A DNA stretch of 25,913 bases from assembly GCA_964424335.1 (NCBI GenBank), contig CAYRIY010000049.1, positions 1 to 25,913 on the forward strand. Reading direction: 5' to 3'. The stretch's first letter is position 1; each line of letters begins with the position of its first letter. Source of the stretch: CAYRIY01 sp964424335 (GTDB lineage Bacteria; Bacillota; Limnochordia; DTU080; RSA5). A program made the translations under genes and the position numbers. Under the pieces are notes generated by a model. The model was not told where the DNA came from. It was given only the letters and a program-made list of their open reading frames with translations, and searched no databases. Below are positions 7,251 to 16,233 of this stretch, one piece after another.

Positions 7251-8342
7251 ATGCACTTTCATGAGAAATACGCGGTTGATGACACAAAGACGCCCGACTT
7301 TTGGCGGTCGACGGTCGAAGACGTGAATGAGTTCGTCCGGGCGTCGGTAAACCGCGGACGAGTTGAGCAAATCGGCCTCTCGTCTGAGGGGCATCCATTG
7401 TGGTATGTGACGTACGGTCCTGAAGCGAGGAGGGCCAAGGCAACGGCCAACTTTTCCGCGGCGAGCGGAGCGCGTACGATGGAGCCATTTCTCGGCCCGG
7501 CAAGCGATGACGAGCCGCCGATCTTAATGCTCCTTTGCGGGCAACACGGCGGTGAAATGGAGGGCATCGTCGGCGCGCTCAACCTGCTGCAGATTTTTGA
7601 GACGGGCAAGGACTTTCGCGGCAAAGCGTGGAGCTACTTGCATGCGCTTCCGGACAAAGCTCGCGTCATCGTCGTCCCGTGTCAAAATCCGGACGGACGT
7701 GCCAGAGTGGTCCCGAAAAGCTTGGTCGGCGCATCGTACGATCAATTTCGGTACTGGTGTCAAGGGGCGTGGAAAAACGGAGAGCTGATCGGATACCCCG
7801 AATGCAAATGGCATCAGCCCCTGCTCCTTGACGACGTGGCGTTCCTTGGCGGTTACCCAAATGGACAGGGTTACAATATTGTCCATGACGCAAGTCCGCT
7901 AGGATCGGTGACCACCGAAGCGAGCGCAGTGTTGCATAAGATGGCGCAGGAACGTCCGGACGTCGTAGTCCACGTGCACTCGTGCGAGCACGGGCCGTTC
8001 TTTATCGTGCCGACAAGCCTGACACCGAAGCGGCATCAAGAAGTGCAAATTCAGATGCAGCGCGACGCATTTGAGCGGTGGGACGCGGCCGATGTTCGAC
8101 CGCACAATGTCTCCACGGACTGGGAAGGGCTCCAAGAAAGGCCGGCGACGTACAACTACGCGAACGCGTCGTACGACGTGAGCGGCGCGCTTTCAATCAC
8201 CTTCGAGGGTCCTCATGGCCTGGCCATCAAGCCGTTCTCACACGATGAAATCCTTGACGCACACCTCGTCATGTACGAATCGGTAGCACACTCGCTGCTT
8301 GATTACCCGATCCGCAACCGGGACTTGAATTCGTACGCTTAG
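7251..8342 (+). CDS. M14-family zinc carboxypeptidase-like protein
   Basis: M14 (carboxypeptidase A-type) enzymes use a zinc held by an H-x-x-E pair and a later His, and a Glu as general base. Here H99 and E102 in 'GQHGGEMEG' form the H-x-x-E pair. 'NPDGR' (146-150) matches the substrate-carboxylate loop, H241/H243 in 'VVVHVHSCEHGP' supply the third ligand, and E319 in 'SITFEGPHG' is in the place of the catalytic Glu. The 363 residues carry no signal peptide, so the enzyme should be cytoplasmic. The ATG at 7251 has GGGAGAGGAA about 11 nt upstream. In this setting it could hydrolyse an amide or peptide bond of an imported compound rather than digest protein, which is inference. It converges with the ATPase gene at 8449. 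Confidence 0.82.
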   Translation: MHFHEKYAVDDTKTPDFWRSTVEDVNEFVRASVNRGRVEQIGLSSEGHPLWYVTYGPEARRAKATANFSAASGARTMEPFLGPASDDEPPILMLLCGQHGGEMEGIVGALNLLQIFETGKDFRGKAWSYLHALPDKARVIVVPCQNPDGRARVVPKSLVGASYDQFRYWCQGAWKNGELIGYPECKWHQPLLLDDVAFLGGYPNGQGYNIVHDASPLGSVTTEASAVLHKMAQERPDVVVHVHSCEHGPFFIVPTSLTPKRHQEVQIQMQRDAFERWDAADVRPHNVSTDWEGLQERPATYNYANASYDVSGALSITFEGPHGLAIKPFSHDEILDAHLVMYESVAHSLLDYPIRNRDLNSYA

Positions 8343-8416
8343 TTTCAGCGGCCCGCTCTACGTGCAGAATGGTGGGCGCCGTGCATTCAGGCAACAAGAG
8401 CGCGCATAGGCAAGTG

Positions 8417-8437
8417 CGAGGGGCCTTCGGCCCCTCG
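8417..8437. terminator. Bidirectional terminator hairpin between convergent genes
   Basis: CGAGGGGCC (8417-8425) and GGCCCCTCG (8429-8437) form a perfect 9-bp GC-rich stem with a 3-nt loop TTC. It is midway between the convergent M14 gene (stop at 8342) and the ATPase gene (stop at 8449). There is no T-run. Confidence 0.7.
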
Positions 8438-8448
8438 TCATGGCCGGC

Positions 8449-10617
8449 TTAGTCGATCGAACTTCGCGCTTCGACATCCTTTCGCCACAAGATGTCCGTC
8501 AGGACATCGATGCCGCTGCGCAGGTGACCCCGATAGGTGCTGAATGGAAGATCCAGCCATTCGGCCACTCGCTCTTGGCTGCCTTGGGGATCGAGGTAAG
8601 TATACCGTAGGGCTTGGTAGAGTCTTTCTCGCTTGGGCACGGTTCCGATAAACTCGATGACTTCCGTAATGGCCGCCTGCAATGCCCGAGTCCTGCCTTC
8701 GAAATCTGCATTGTCTCCGCCGATGTACTTCGCGACAACGGCTGAGTTTACGAGAGGGTTTAAAGCGAGGACATCCGGGACATGGAAGTTTTTTAGAGCA
8801 TGGCGGACGGCCTTGGTGAATTCGTTGCGTTGCTCGAGAAGTTGCTGCTCGTCTTTGAGGGCCGGCAATGGCTTGCGGTCCTGCTTCAGTTCGTGCCGAG
8901 GCGAAATTCGCGACAACCACATCTGCGGCGTTTCGTGACGCCAGTCCTGCATAAACACCCCCATTTTGTACTCTCCGACCTCGAATTGCAGATCCTTTAA
9001 GGGTTGGAAAAATCCCGATGCGGTGGCAAATGGCTCCCACACTTCCGGCTGGGCCAAAATGTTGAGCGTGAACTTCAAGTTCGGCACCGTCAAACAATGG
9101 CGCAAGAGCAAGAGAGCCATGGACGCGATGTTTGGCGTGATGTCTTGATATGCCTCGGCGTCGATGACGAAGCGACTAACCGTGGCCACGTCGCTTGGCT
9201 GTAATAGATCCTTCGCAAGCAAATACTCCCAAATCGTTCGCGTCACCGGGTCCTTGAGGATCGCTGCTTCGCTCGCATGGTCGAGACGGGCGATGAACGT
9301 GAATGCGCTCACCTGACCATCGGTCCCGCGTATCAGCCAGAAGCCTTCGGGCTGGTGCTGGAGCCAGTGCGTAAGCAGTTTGGCCGACTCTTCGCCTTCG
9401 TGTCGTCTCACAAGGGCTAGCAACCGGGGAAAGTCTGCCTGGGCGGCCTGTTCAGTCTTGGGGAGGACGGCTTCGCTACCGTGTCGAGCCAGAAACGGAC
9501 GAAGCGCTTCATGGCTGCGGTAGAGGAAAAGGTAGTCGGCCAGGGCTTCGCTTTGAATGTCTTGGCTCGGATGTTGAAGGAGCGGCGCGTAAAAGTCATG
9601 GGCCCGTCGCCGCAACGTCTCGTACCGATGTGGATCACGCCAGAGCAGGTCTAGCGTGATAGCGTCCCGCACGAGGTCGTGCGGGTAGATCCCGGTCGGC
9701 GAAAAGTCGATGAACGAAAGCTCGCACAACCATTCAAACTCGCTGCGAACGTCATCGCGATCAAGCATTCTTGCGAGGACCGCTTCGGTGGTCACACGGA
9801 CAATAGCGGATGCTTCAAGCGCCGTTCGGCGCTCTGGGTTCACCACGTCGCCTACAAACCGGCGGACAAGGGCTTGCATCATATACGGCGCTGTTCGGGG
9901 ATCGAACGAAAATCCGGGTCGCTGATCGTATAGGTCGGCCGCGAGGGAGAGGGCGAGAGGGTGGCCGCGACTAAAGTGGAAGAGGCGCTCGTGTTCGCCG
10001 CCGGGTACGGCGCGCAGGGTCAAATACGACCGCGTTTCGGCGGGCGAGAAGTTGCGTAAAGAGACCGTGCGGACGAGTTTGCGCCAGGCGGCGTCCGTTC
10101 GCCATAAATCGGGAATCGACCCGCGGCTGGCAACGACTAAGATCGTGCTTGCCGGAAGCTGAGGGAGTACCGTTTCACAGAGCCAGTCGTGCAAAGGGGA
10201 GAGCGAATCAAAGTTGTCGATCATCAGAATAAAGCGCCCTCGCCGTGCCAAGGCAGTGGTGAGAACGTCGTCTTCGGCAAGTGCCAGCGCTGAACGGAGC
10301 GCATTTAAGAACGGCTTTGGGACAGGCTGGATGCGCCGGGCGTCAATCAGCTCATGGCCGATCCCTACATCGTCACACTCGGAGGCAAACCTTTTCAGTA
10401 ATGTTGTTTTGCCGGAGCCAGGGGGGCCGCTCAAGGCGAGCACTTGAAACGCAGGGTGCTCGGCATGCAGAGCATGCCTGATCAGTCCCAATTCCTCGGT
10501 GCGCCCGACAAACGTCTTTGCGCGGTGTTCACTCAGACGAGCAGCCCAATTCGGGTAACCGGCACCTCCGCGGCGGTTAGGGGTATCATCCAGGGGTTGC
10601 TCGAAGCTGCCTCTCAT
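8449..10617 (-). CDS. STAND-like ATPase with C-terminal HTH-like segment, putative regulator
   Basis: This 722-residue protein has GAGG 9 nt before its ATG at 10617. A 'FVGRTEEL' box (36-43) leads into Walker A GPPGSGKTT (64-72), Walker B 'FILMIDN' (129-135), a sensor-type 'VVASRG' (161-166) and 'SRGHPLALSLAADL' (216-229). The last is the GxP motif typical of STAND (AP-ATPase/MalT-like) NTPases. A long helical middle follows, perhaps repeats. The last 65 residues include 'QERVAEWLDLPFSTYRGHL', which reads as a sigma-4/LuxR-like helix-turn-helix. STAND proteins with an HTH are signal-responsive transcription activators. The gene is transcribed away from the lipoprotein-autotransporter pair, 194 bp apart, which makes that pair its most likely target (inference). 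There is no signal peptide, so it should be cytoplasmic. Confidence 0.75.
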   Translation of the reverse strand: MRGSFEQPLDDTPNRRGGAGYPNWAARLSEHRAKTFVGRTEELGLIRHALHAEHPAFQVLALSGPPGSGKTTLLKRFASECDDVGIGHELIDARRIQPVPKPFLNALRSALALAEDDVLTTALARRGRFILMIDNFDSLSPLHDWLCETVLPQLPASTILVVASRGSIPDLWRTDAAWRKLVRTVSLRNFSPAETRSYLTLRAVPGGEHERLFHFSRGHPLALSLAADLYDQRPGFSFDPRTAPYMMQALVRRFVGDVVNPERRTALEASAIVRVTTEAVLARMLDRDDVRSEFEWLCELSFIDFSPTGIYPHDLVRDAITLDLLWRDPHRYETLRRRAHDFYAPLLQHPSQDIQSEALADYLFLYRSHEALRPFLARHGSEAVLPKTEQAAQADFPRLLALVRRHEGEESAKLLTHWLQHQPEGFWLIRGTDGQVSAFTFIARLDHASEAAILKDPVTRTIWEYLLAKDLLQPSDVATVSRFVIDAEAYQDITPNIASMALLLLRHCLTVPNLKFTLNILAQPEVWEPFATASGFFQPLKDLQFEVGEYKMGVFMQDWRHETPQMWLSRISPRHELKQDRKPLPALKDEQQLLEQRNEFTKAVRHALKNFHVPDVLALNPLVNSAVVAKYIGGDNADFEGRTRALQAAITEVIEFIGTVPKRERLYQALRYTYLDPQGSQERVAEWLDLPFSTYRGHLRSGIDVLTDILWRKDVEARSSID

Positions 10618-10811
10618 TGTTAAACCTCACATCTGACATCTGTATCGACCCGCAGATACTCGATTTCCCCGCTCCCCTCCACCCATTGTTCAACAGTAGC
10701 TCAACATTTCCTTGACAGGTCCTCGTCTGGTGTTTTGCCTGCGGTGCACTATGCTTATGGCATCGCGTTTTTAGTGGGCCGGGGGTACTTCTAATTCAGG
10801 GAGAGTGACGA

Positions 10812-11285
10812 GTGTTGAGGCCTGCGTTGAGGCGATTTGGAACGTCGTTATGTTTGGTGTTGCTCGTGATGGTAGTCGGGTGTGGCGGAAGTAGTACGGC
10901 GGTCAAGTCGGACCTGGACATCGACGCCTTCATTCAAAAGTACGTGGACCGCTCGAAGGCTCGGGACTCGCAAGGACTCGCAGATATGTTCACCGACCCG
11001 GCGAATTGGACCGACCCCACCGGCACCAAGAGTTTGAGCCGAGCGGAGATTAAAGATCAATTCGACTCGATGTTTGACATTGTGACGACCATTTATGATA
11101 TGGAAGCGACGGATGTAGAGGCGACCATTAGCAGCAATGTTGCAACAGTGCAGTTTGCGTGGAAGCAAGACGTAGAAAACGCCTTCCTTGGCCGAGTTCA
11201 ATCGGAAGGCAAGATGACGTGGCAGCTTCAACGCATTGCTGGGCAATGGTTCATCGCACACGCGCAGACACAGATAGACGGATGA
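10812..11285 (+). CDS. Small lipoprotein with NTF2-like (SnoaL/DUF4440-type) domain
   Basis: The GTG start at 10812 follows GGGAGAG by about 6 nt. Residues 1-24 form a lipoprotein signal: basic RRFGT, hydrophobic LCLVLLVMVV, then G23-C24-G-G, so C24 should be lipidated. The remaining 133 residues look like an NTF2-like cone fold: 'DIDAFIQKYVDRSKARD', 'GLADMFTDPANWTDP', 'TSSNVATVQFAWKQD'-type strands and 'WQLQRIAGQWFIAHAQTQ'. Some members of this fold are enzymes; others only bind ligands or proteins. I see no catalytic dyad to choose between these. The TGA is 18 bp before the autotransporter ATG, so the two genes form an operon, and an accessory role in surface display or assembly is inferred. 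Confidence 0.75.
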   Translation: MLRPALRRFGTSLCLVLLVMVVGCGGSSTAVKSDLDIDAFIQKYVDRSKARDSQGLADMFTDPANWTDPTGTKSLSRAEIKDQFDSMFDIVTTIYDMEATDVEATISSNVATVQFAWKQDVENAFLGRVQSEGKMTWQLQRIAGQWFIAHAQTQIDG

Positions 11286-11303
11286 GGAGGCGGAGCTGAG
11301 GGT

Positions 11304-14300
11304 ATGACACACCGACACGGGCTCAATGTGTTGTTACTCATTTCATTCGTCGCGCTCTTGTTCGCCCAGATTGCTTTTCCGCCTTTCGCGTTCGCCGCTG
11401 ATCGATTCGTCGGAACCATGCCCGGGGACTATCCCAGCATTAAGGACGCGCTTGACGCCGCCGCCGATGGGGATCGGGTAATCTTGCGGCAAGGTACGTA
11501 TAGCGAAGACGTCATCATCGACAAACCCGGGATACAGCTCGCGCCGGAACTGGGAGCGGCGGTGATGCTCGATGGCAATGTCACTTTAACGTCTGCGGCC
11601 GGAGGCTCGGACATCTCGGGCATCGAGATTTCGGATGGAAAGAGCATCGTGGTCGAGGACGGGATCAGTTGGCCCGTTTCCCTCCCAATAGGAACCGAAA
11701 GTCGTGTGGTGATGATTGCAAGCGGGAGCGACGGATTTGACATCACGCTCGGCGACGTGACGGCCAACGCCGGCTTTGACAGCGTGATGGGGGCCTACAT
11801 CTTCACCGGAGAGCACAGCGAGGTCCGCCATGAAGGCGAGATTGTAGTAGAGAGCTCGGCGGATTCTTCTTCTGCTCGGGGTGCGAGCATCGTGATGGGT
11901 GCGAATGCGGAGGCGACGTTCGATCGCGTCGAAGCCCAAGCGGGTAGGGTAGCTATAGGCGTTCATTTTTTCACCAGTAACGACGGGGAGCTCACGGTGA
12001 CCGGCGATGTCGTCGCGCGCGCTCGCGACTTCGACTCGTCGGCAACTGGAGTTGGAGTAAGGGGCCAAACAAACGTGAGCGCGGCGTTGGGCGATATCGA
12101 CGTCGAAGGAGGGAGCCGCGCCGTAGGCATCGATTTCAATGTGACGGACAATGGGATCCTGACCCATTCGGGCGACGTGGTCGTAAGCGCTCGAGATGTA
12201 GCGTCGGCCGCGTACGGTGTCACCCTCGGCGCAGGAGATGGGTTTTTGGCAACCATCGAAAACGTCGCGGTCGACGCGGGCCTATTGGCCCGAGGCGTTA
12301 CCACCACGTACGACACAAGTGTGGGCACGGAAGGCATTGCAAACGACGCCGACATTCACATCGTCGGTGGAATTATTGTCACGGCCCGAGACGTGGACTC
12401 CGAAGCGTACGGCGTTGACCTTGAAGGCGAAGGAAATGTGTCGCTGAGCGTTCGAGACGTCGCCGTGGAGGGCGGCCGGCTCGCGCGAGGCATTTGGCTG
12501 CAGACCGCCGGTGACGGCGGAAGTCTCTCGCACGTTGGCGACGTCTCCACGACGGCCAGGGATTTGGGTTCTCAGGCGTATGGAGTGGACTTGGCCGTCG
12601 GAAACAATTTCGCTTCGACGGTGGGCAGCGTCCAGGTCAGCGCGCCCGGATTGGCGCGCGCCGTGTATTTCACGGGCGGTCATAACGGCAGTCTCGTGAT
12701 CGAAGGGGATCTCTCCGCCACATCGTCGGCCGGCGCAGCCCACGGCATGCTGGTCGATGCGGGCGACCAATTTCAAGCGTCCGTCAGAAACGTTCAGGTC
12801 GAAGGCGGCGGGAACGCGATTCAAGGTGTGGCGTTGAATGTGGGCTCCGGCGGATCCCTCAGTCAAGAGGGGCTGATCGAAGTGAAGGGCACGTCCGCAA
12901 ATTCCAACGTGCGCGGCGTCAATGTCCTCGCTTTGGAGGGCTTTTCAGCTTCGATTGACAATGTCGCCGTCGAAGGCCTTCGCAGTGCGCTTGGCGTTTA
13001 TTGGTCGTCTACGGACGGAGCGAGTCTAATTCACACCGGTGCAATCAGCGCAACCGCTACCGATGCGTCCGCAAGCGCCGCAGGCGCCTCCATTGTGGCC
13101 GGACACGATTTCACGATGAGGCTTGGAGACATTGTCGTAGCCGGAGACGGCGACGGTTCACAAGGGCACGGCGCCCATGTCACCGCGGGTGACGGTTTTA
13201 CAGGTCACGGACGTGATGTGTCGGTCACCGGCCATTCCTTTGCGGTGGGCTTGGATCTGTTCGTGTCGGCCGACGCGGACGTTGAATTTGGCGTGTTCGA
13301 CGTCGCAAGTAAGGGCGCTGATTCATCGGCCTCGGGCATCAACTTCTCCGGCGGGAAGGACGCCCGCTTGACGCTGAGCGACATGAGCGTGAGCGCCGCA
13401 TCCCGCGCCACCGGTTTGTTTTTTGAGCACCGAAGTGCGGCGAGCGGGGAGGTGCTCGACAACCTAAGCGTGACCCACGAGGGTGTCATCTCTGTGGAAG
13501 GTTGGCAGGCGGATTCGTTGGCCCTGGGCGTATTCGGCGCGGTCGGCGATGATTTCACCGGTGTCTTTGGCGACGTCTTGGCGACCGGGAAGGCTGGGAC
13601 GTGGGGAGTATCGCTGGAGGCCGGCGACCGGGCTGTCCTCGATGTCGACTCTGTCCAGACCGTTTCGGAAGATGTCAATTCACAGACTTACGGTGTGCGA
13701 TTCACTGGGAATGACGACGTCTCGGTGACGATGGGAGAAGTCGTTTCCCGAGCAGAGCGGGCAGCGTGGGCGGTGACCGTGACCGGGAACGAACGCCTGA
13801 CGCTTGACGTCGATACGGTGACGGCCCAAGCCGGTACACAGGCGTACGGTGTCGTCGTCAATGGTGAAAGCAGCGCGGTGACCTTGCGCGGAAACGTCTC
13901 CGCCATGGCCGTCGGCGGCGATACTGCCCGAGCTGTAATCGTAGAGTCCTCGGTGGCCGACGTGACGAACCATGGACACGTGTACGCGTCCGCAAACAAC
14001 GCCATAGGTATCGGTTTTGGTCAATCGGCAGCGGGCAGGCGCATCGAGTTGCACAACTACGGTGTCGTTGAAACGTCCGCCAATTCCGGCTCCGCCGTAG
14101 CGGTCAACGTGGTGGAAGAGGCAATCGTGCAAAATGAGGGCACCATCGATGCGGGCGACCGGATTGCCCTACATGGATCGCTGTCTACCGGTTCGATCAT
14201 CCTTTCCAATGCGGGGGAGATCTTCGGCGACGTACTTACGGGCCACGGCGCGGACTTGGTCAGCGTTGCCGAGACCGGCCGCATCGTCGGCAATGTTAAC

Positions 14301-16157
14301 CTGGGGGATGGCGCGGATCAAGTTGCGCTACAGCGCAACGCCGCAGTAGAAGGGAATCTGAATATGGGCGCCGGAGATGACAGCGCGATCATTCACTATG
14401 GCGCCGTCCTCACCGGTCTACTTGACGGCGGCGCAGGGGACGATGTCCTGACGCTCTCCGGCGACGGGGCGAGTTTGCTGTCGCCCGGTGCAACTTGGAA
14501 TCGGCTCTCTGCCCGCGGCTTTGAGCAAACGTGGGTCCATGGCGGCTTGTGGCAATGGGACGCCGCCACAAGCCTCGGCGCCGTGGACGTCTACGACGCG
14601 TTTGTCCGCATCGATGACGATGTCTCGATCGCGAGTTTGCAACTCAAACAAGGGGCTCTCTTTGGCAATGGAAGCGTGGCTGGAAATGTCGTCAACGTCG
14701 GTGGCGTCGTCTCTCCGGGCAATTCCTACGGGATTTTGACGATCACTGGCAACTATACGCAAGGTCCGGACGGCGTGCTCGAGATCGAGCTGGACGCGAC
14801 GGCGGCGCCGAACCCCGGTGTGAACTACGATCAACTCGTCATCGTCGGCGGCACGGCTGTCTTTGAGGATGGGACCACTGTGCGCGTCCGACCGACGTTT
14901 GGTCCGACTTTGCCGGATCGGGCGGAATACGTCCTTGTTCAGGGCGACGTCGTCTTTGATGTGGACACGATCAACCTGGACTTAGAACTTCCTCGCCGCC
15001 TGTTCTACGGCGGTTGGCTCGAGGAAGGCTCGATGAAGCTGATCCTTGGCATTACCGACTTTGACGCAGTCGCCGAGACCGAAAACCAAAAGGCAGTGGC
15101 GCAAGCCCTCACGGAGGCTAAAGAGTCGCCGCAGACCGATCTCGGTGATCTCTACGACTGGTTGGTGGGGCTTGATCCGGATCAATCAGAGGATGCCATA
15201 GAGGCGTACGACAGCCTGGCGGGCGAGGTGTACAGCCACTTGCCTGACTTGGCTTCACGGCGTCTGGACAACGTCGCGAGCTCGATCGGGCGCGGGATTG
15301 CGCATCCGACCGTCGAACCGTTGAGGCGAGTTTGGGCCGTTTCGTATTTAGACTCGGGGCGGGTTGCGGCCGGAACGGAAACGGCTGAGAGTCGTTTCCA
15401 CCTGTCCGGAGTACTTGCAGGAATGGACTTTCTTACAGGCCCGAGTTCGCGCATCGGTTTTAGCGTCGGCGGTGGATCGGACCGGTTGACAATGGACGAC
15501 CGAGCCAGCGAGGTATGGGGGAGCGGCCACCACGTCGGCCTCTACGGGCGCTTCGCTCTAGGGGCAACGAGTGTGACGACCCTACTGACTTACGGGAGAA
15601 CGACCTATCGGTCCGAGCGCGACGTAGTAATTGGCGATCTGCAGCGCAGGGCGGAGGCCGAGTTTGGCACGTCGGATTGGATGGCGGCGGTTGAATCTCG
15701 ATTTCCCCTGTCGAGCTCCGAAGGGATAAAGATTGAACCCGTGTTCTCGCTGGGGCGTTACAGCGCCGATTACCGTTCCTTTGCAGAACAGGGAGTCGAG
15801 CCACTGGGATTGATCGTGGATGGACGGGTAATGAGCTGGTGGCGAGGGCGTGTGGCCCTCGAGGCAACGGGTAGGCCTTGGTCATTCGGATCGAGTATGG
15901 TGCGCCCACGAGTTAGCCTCGCCTGGGTGAACGACTTCTCCCCGGTGGAGCGCACTCATACTGGGCGTCTGCAAGGCGCTCCTGACAACCCCTTTACGAT
16001 CCGCGGCACCAATGCGGATCGCAGTGGGTACGAGGCAACCCTTGGGCTCAAGAGCGAAGGAAGCGGGAACACGATGTGGAGCCTCGACTACACGGGGCAA
16101 TTCCGAAGCGATATAAGCAGTCATGTGGTGACGGCGCGCTTCGTGTTCGAGTTTTAG
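11304..16157 (+). CDS. Autotransporter: repeat-rich beta-helix passenger with C-terminal beta-barrel
   Basis: The protein has 1617 residues. A signal peptide (residues 1-32, ending PFAFAA) precedes a pectate-lyase-like helix start 'YPSIKDALDAAADGDRVILR' (43-62). Residues about 178-869 are made of roughly twelve 56-residue repeats of the form GDV...ARD..S.AYGV...G..F.....V.V..G..ARGV......GSL. Then come RTX-like acidic turns (GDGADQV, GAGDDS, GAGDDVLTL; about 975-1055). A passenger-associated segment 'GGVVSPGNSYGILTITGNY' (about 1133-1151) follows. A beta-barrel from about 1343 ('VWAVSYLDSGRVAAG') ends in 'VTARFVFEF', with the terminal Phe needed for outer-membrane insertion. It is a type V secretion protein displayed on the cell surface. 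No protease or catalytic motif is visible in the passenger, so adhesion or surface binding is the likely role. RBS candidates are GAGGAGG (11284-11290) and the nearer TGAGGG. Confidence 0.88.
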   Translation: MTHRHGLNVLLLISFVALLFAQIAFPPFAFAADRFVGTMPGDYPSIKDALDAAADGDRVILRQGTYSEDVIIDKPGIQLAPELGAAVMLDGNVTLTSAAGGSDISGIEISDGKSIVVEDGISWPVSLPIGTESRVVMIASGSDGFDITLGDVTANAGFDSVMGAYIFTGEHSEVRHEGEIVVESSADSSSARGASIVMGANAEATFDRVEAQAGRVAIGVHFFTSNDGELTVTGDVVARARDFDSSATGVGVRGQTNVSAALGDIDVEGGSRAVGIDFNVTDNGILTHSGDVVVSARDVASAAYGVTLGAGDGFLATIENVAVDAGLLARGVTTTYDTSVGTEGIANDADIHIVGGIIVTARDVDSEAYGVDLEGEGNVSLSVRDVAVEGGRLARGIWLQTAGDGGSLSHVGDVSTTARDLGSQAYGVDLAVGNNFASTVGSVQVSAPGLARAVYFTGGHNGSLVIEGDLSATSSAGAAHGMLVDAGDQFQASVRNVQVEGGGNAIQGVALNVGSGGSLSQEGLIEVKGTSANSNVRGVNVLALEGFSASIDNVAVEGLRSALGVYWSSTDGASLIHTGAISATATDASASAAGASIVAGHDFTMRLGDIVVAGDGDGSQGHGAHVTAGDGFTGHGRDVSVTGHSFAVGLDLFVSADADVEFGVFDVASKGADSSASGINFSGGKDARLTLSDMSVSAASRATGLFFEHRSAASGEVLDNLSVTHEGVISVEGWQADSLALGVFGAVGDDFTGVFGDVLATGKAGTWGVSLEAGDRAVLDVDSVQTVSEDVNSQTYGVRFTGNDDVSVTMGEVVSRAERAAWAVTVTGNERLTLDVDTVTAQAGTQAYGVVVNGESSAVTLRGNVSAMAVGGDTARAVIVESSVADVTNHGHVYASANNAIGIGFGQSAAGRRIELHNYGVVETSANSGSAVAVNVVEEAIVQNEGTIDAGDRIALHGSLSTGSIILSNAGEIFGDVLTGHGADLVSVAETGRIVGNVNLGDGADQVALQRNAAVEGNLNMGAGDDSAIIHYGAVLTGLLDGGAGDDVLTLSGDGASLLSPGATWNRLSARGFEQTWVHGGLWQWDAATSLGAVDVYDAFVRIDDDVSIASLQLKQGALFGNGSVAGNVVNVGGVVSPGNSYGILTITGNYTQGPDGVLEIELDATAAPNPGVNYDQLVIVGGTAVFEDGTTVRVRPTFGPTLPDRAEYVLVQGDVVFDVDTINLDLELPRRLFYGGWLEEGSMKLILGITDFDAVAETENQKAVAQALTEAKESPQTDLGDLYDWLVGLDPDQSEDAIEAYDSLAGEVYSHLPDLASRRLDNVASSIGRGIAHPTVEPLRRVWAVSYLDSGRVAAGTETAESRFHLSGVLAGMDFLTGPSSRIGFSVGGGSDRLTMDDRASEVWGSGHHVGLYGRFALGATSVTTLLTYGRTTYRSERDVVIGDLQRRAEAEFGTSDWMAAVESRFPLSSSEGIKIEPVFSLGRYSADYRSFAEQGVEPLGLIVDGRVMSWWRGRVALEATGRPWSFGSSMVRPRVSLAWVNDFSPVERTHTGRLQGAPDNPFTIRGTNADRSGYEATLGLKSEGSGNTMWSLDYTGQFRSDISSHVVTARFVFEF
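11835..13910 (+). repeat. About twelve tandem 56-residue coding repeats in the passenger
   Basis: The translated passenger repeats every 55-57 residues (about 168 bp), with an outlier of 65 near 12170-12360. Conserved points are G-[DE]-[IV] at the start, ARD near position 8, S-x-A-[YHR]-G-V near 13-18, the [VI]-x-V-E-G-G block near 33-38, [LR]-A-[RVI]-G near 40, and G-[SI]-L near 51. The copies are diverged at DNA level: I see no long identical stretches, so they are ancient and not under active homogenisation. The boundaries are approximate. Confidence 0.8.
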
Positions 16158-16190
16158 AACTCTGCCTCCGATTCGAAATAGGGCGGTCGC

Positions 16191-16222
16191 AAAGGAGGCT
16201 GTCTGGTGTCGCAGCCTCCTTT
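16191..16222. terminator. Bidirectional terminator hairpin between autotransporter and glycosidase genes
   Basis: AAAGGAGGCTG (16191-16201) and CAGCCTCCTTT (16212-16222) form a perfect 11-bp stem with a 10-nt loop. It lies 33 nt after the autotransporter stop and 12 nt beyond the stop of the convergent gene. The outer A/T triplets give a short T-run on each strand. Confidence 0.75.
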
Positions 16223-16233
16223 CGATCGCCTTC

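Noticed and set aside
10714..10756. TTGACA (10714) with TATGCT (10751) as a promoter for the lipoprotein operon
   Set aside because: The spacing is about 31 bp, far from the required 16-19, so I do not list it as a promoter.
11835..13910. Possible CRISPR array because of the periodic sequence
   Set aside because: The roughly 168-bp period is in frame, the units are diverged at DNA level, and the protein repeat explains it fully.
14230..14460. RTX toxin-type calcium-binding nonapeptides in the autotransporter
   Set aside because: There are only a few loose GDGAD/GAGDD turns spaced by 20-25 residues, not a tandem GGxGxDxUx array; they are better seen as beta-helix turns.
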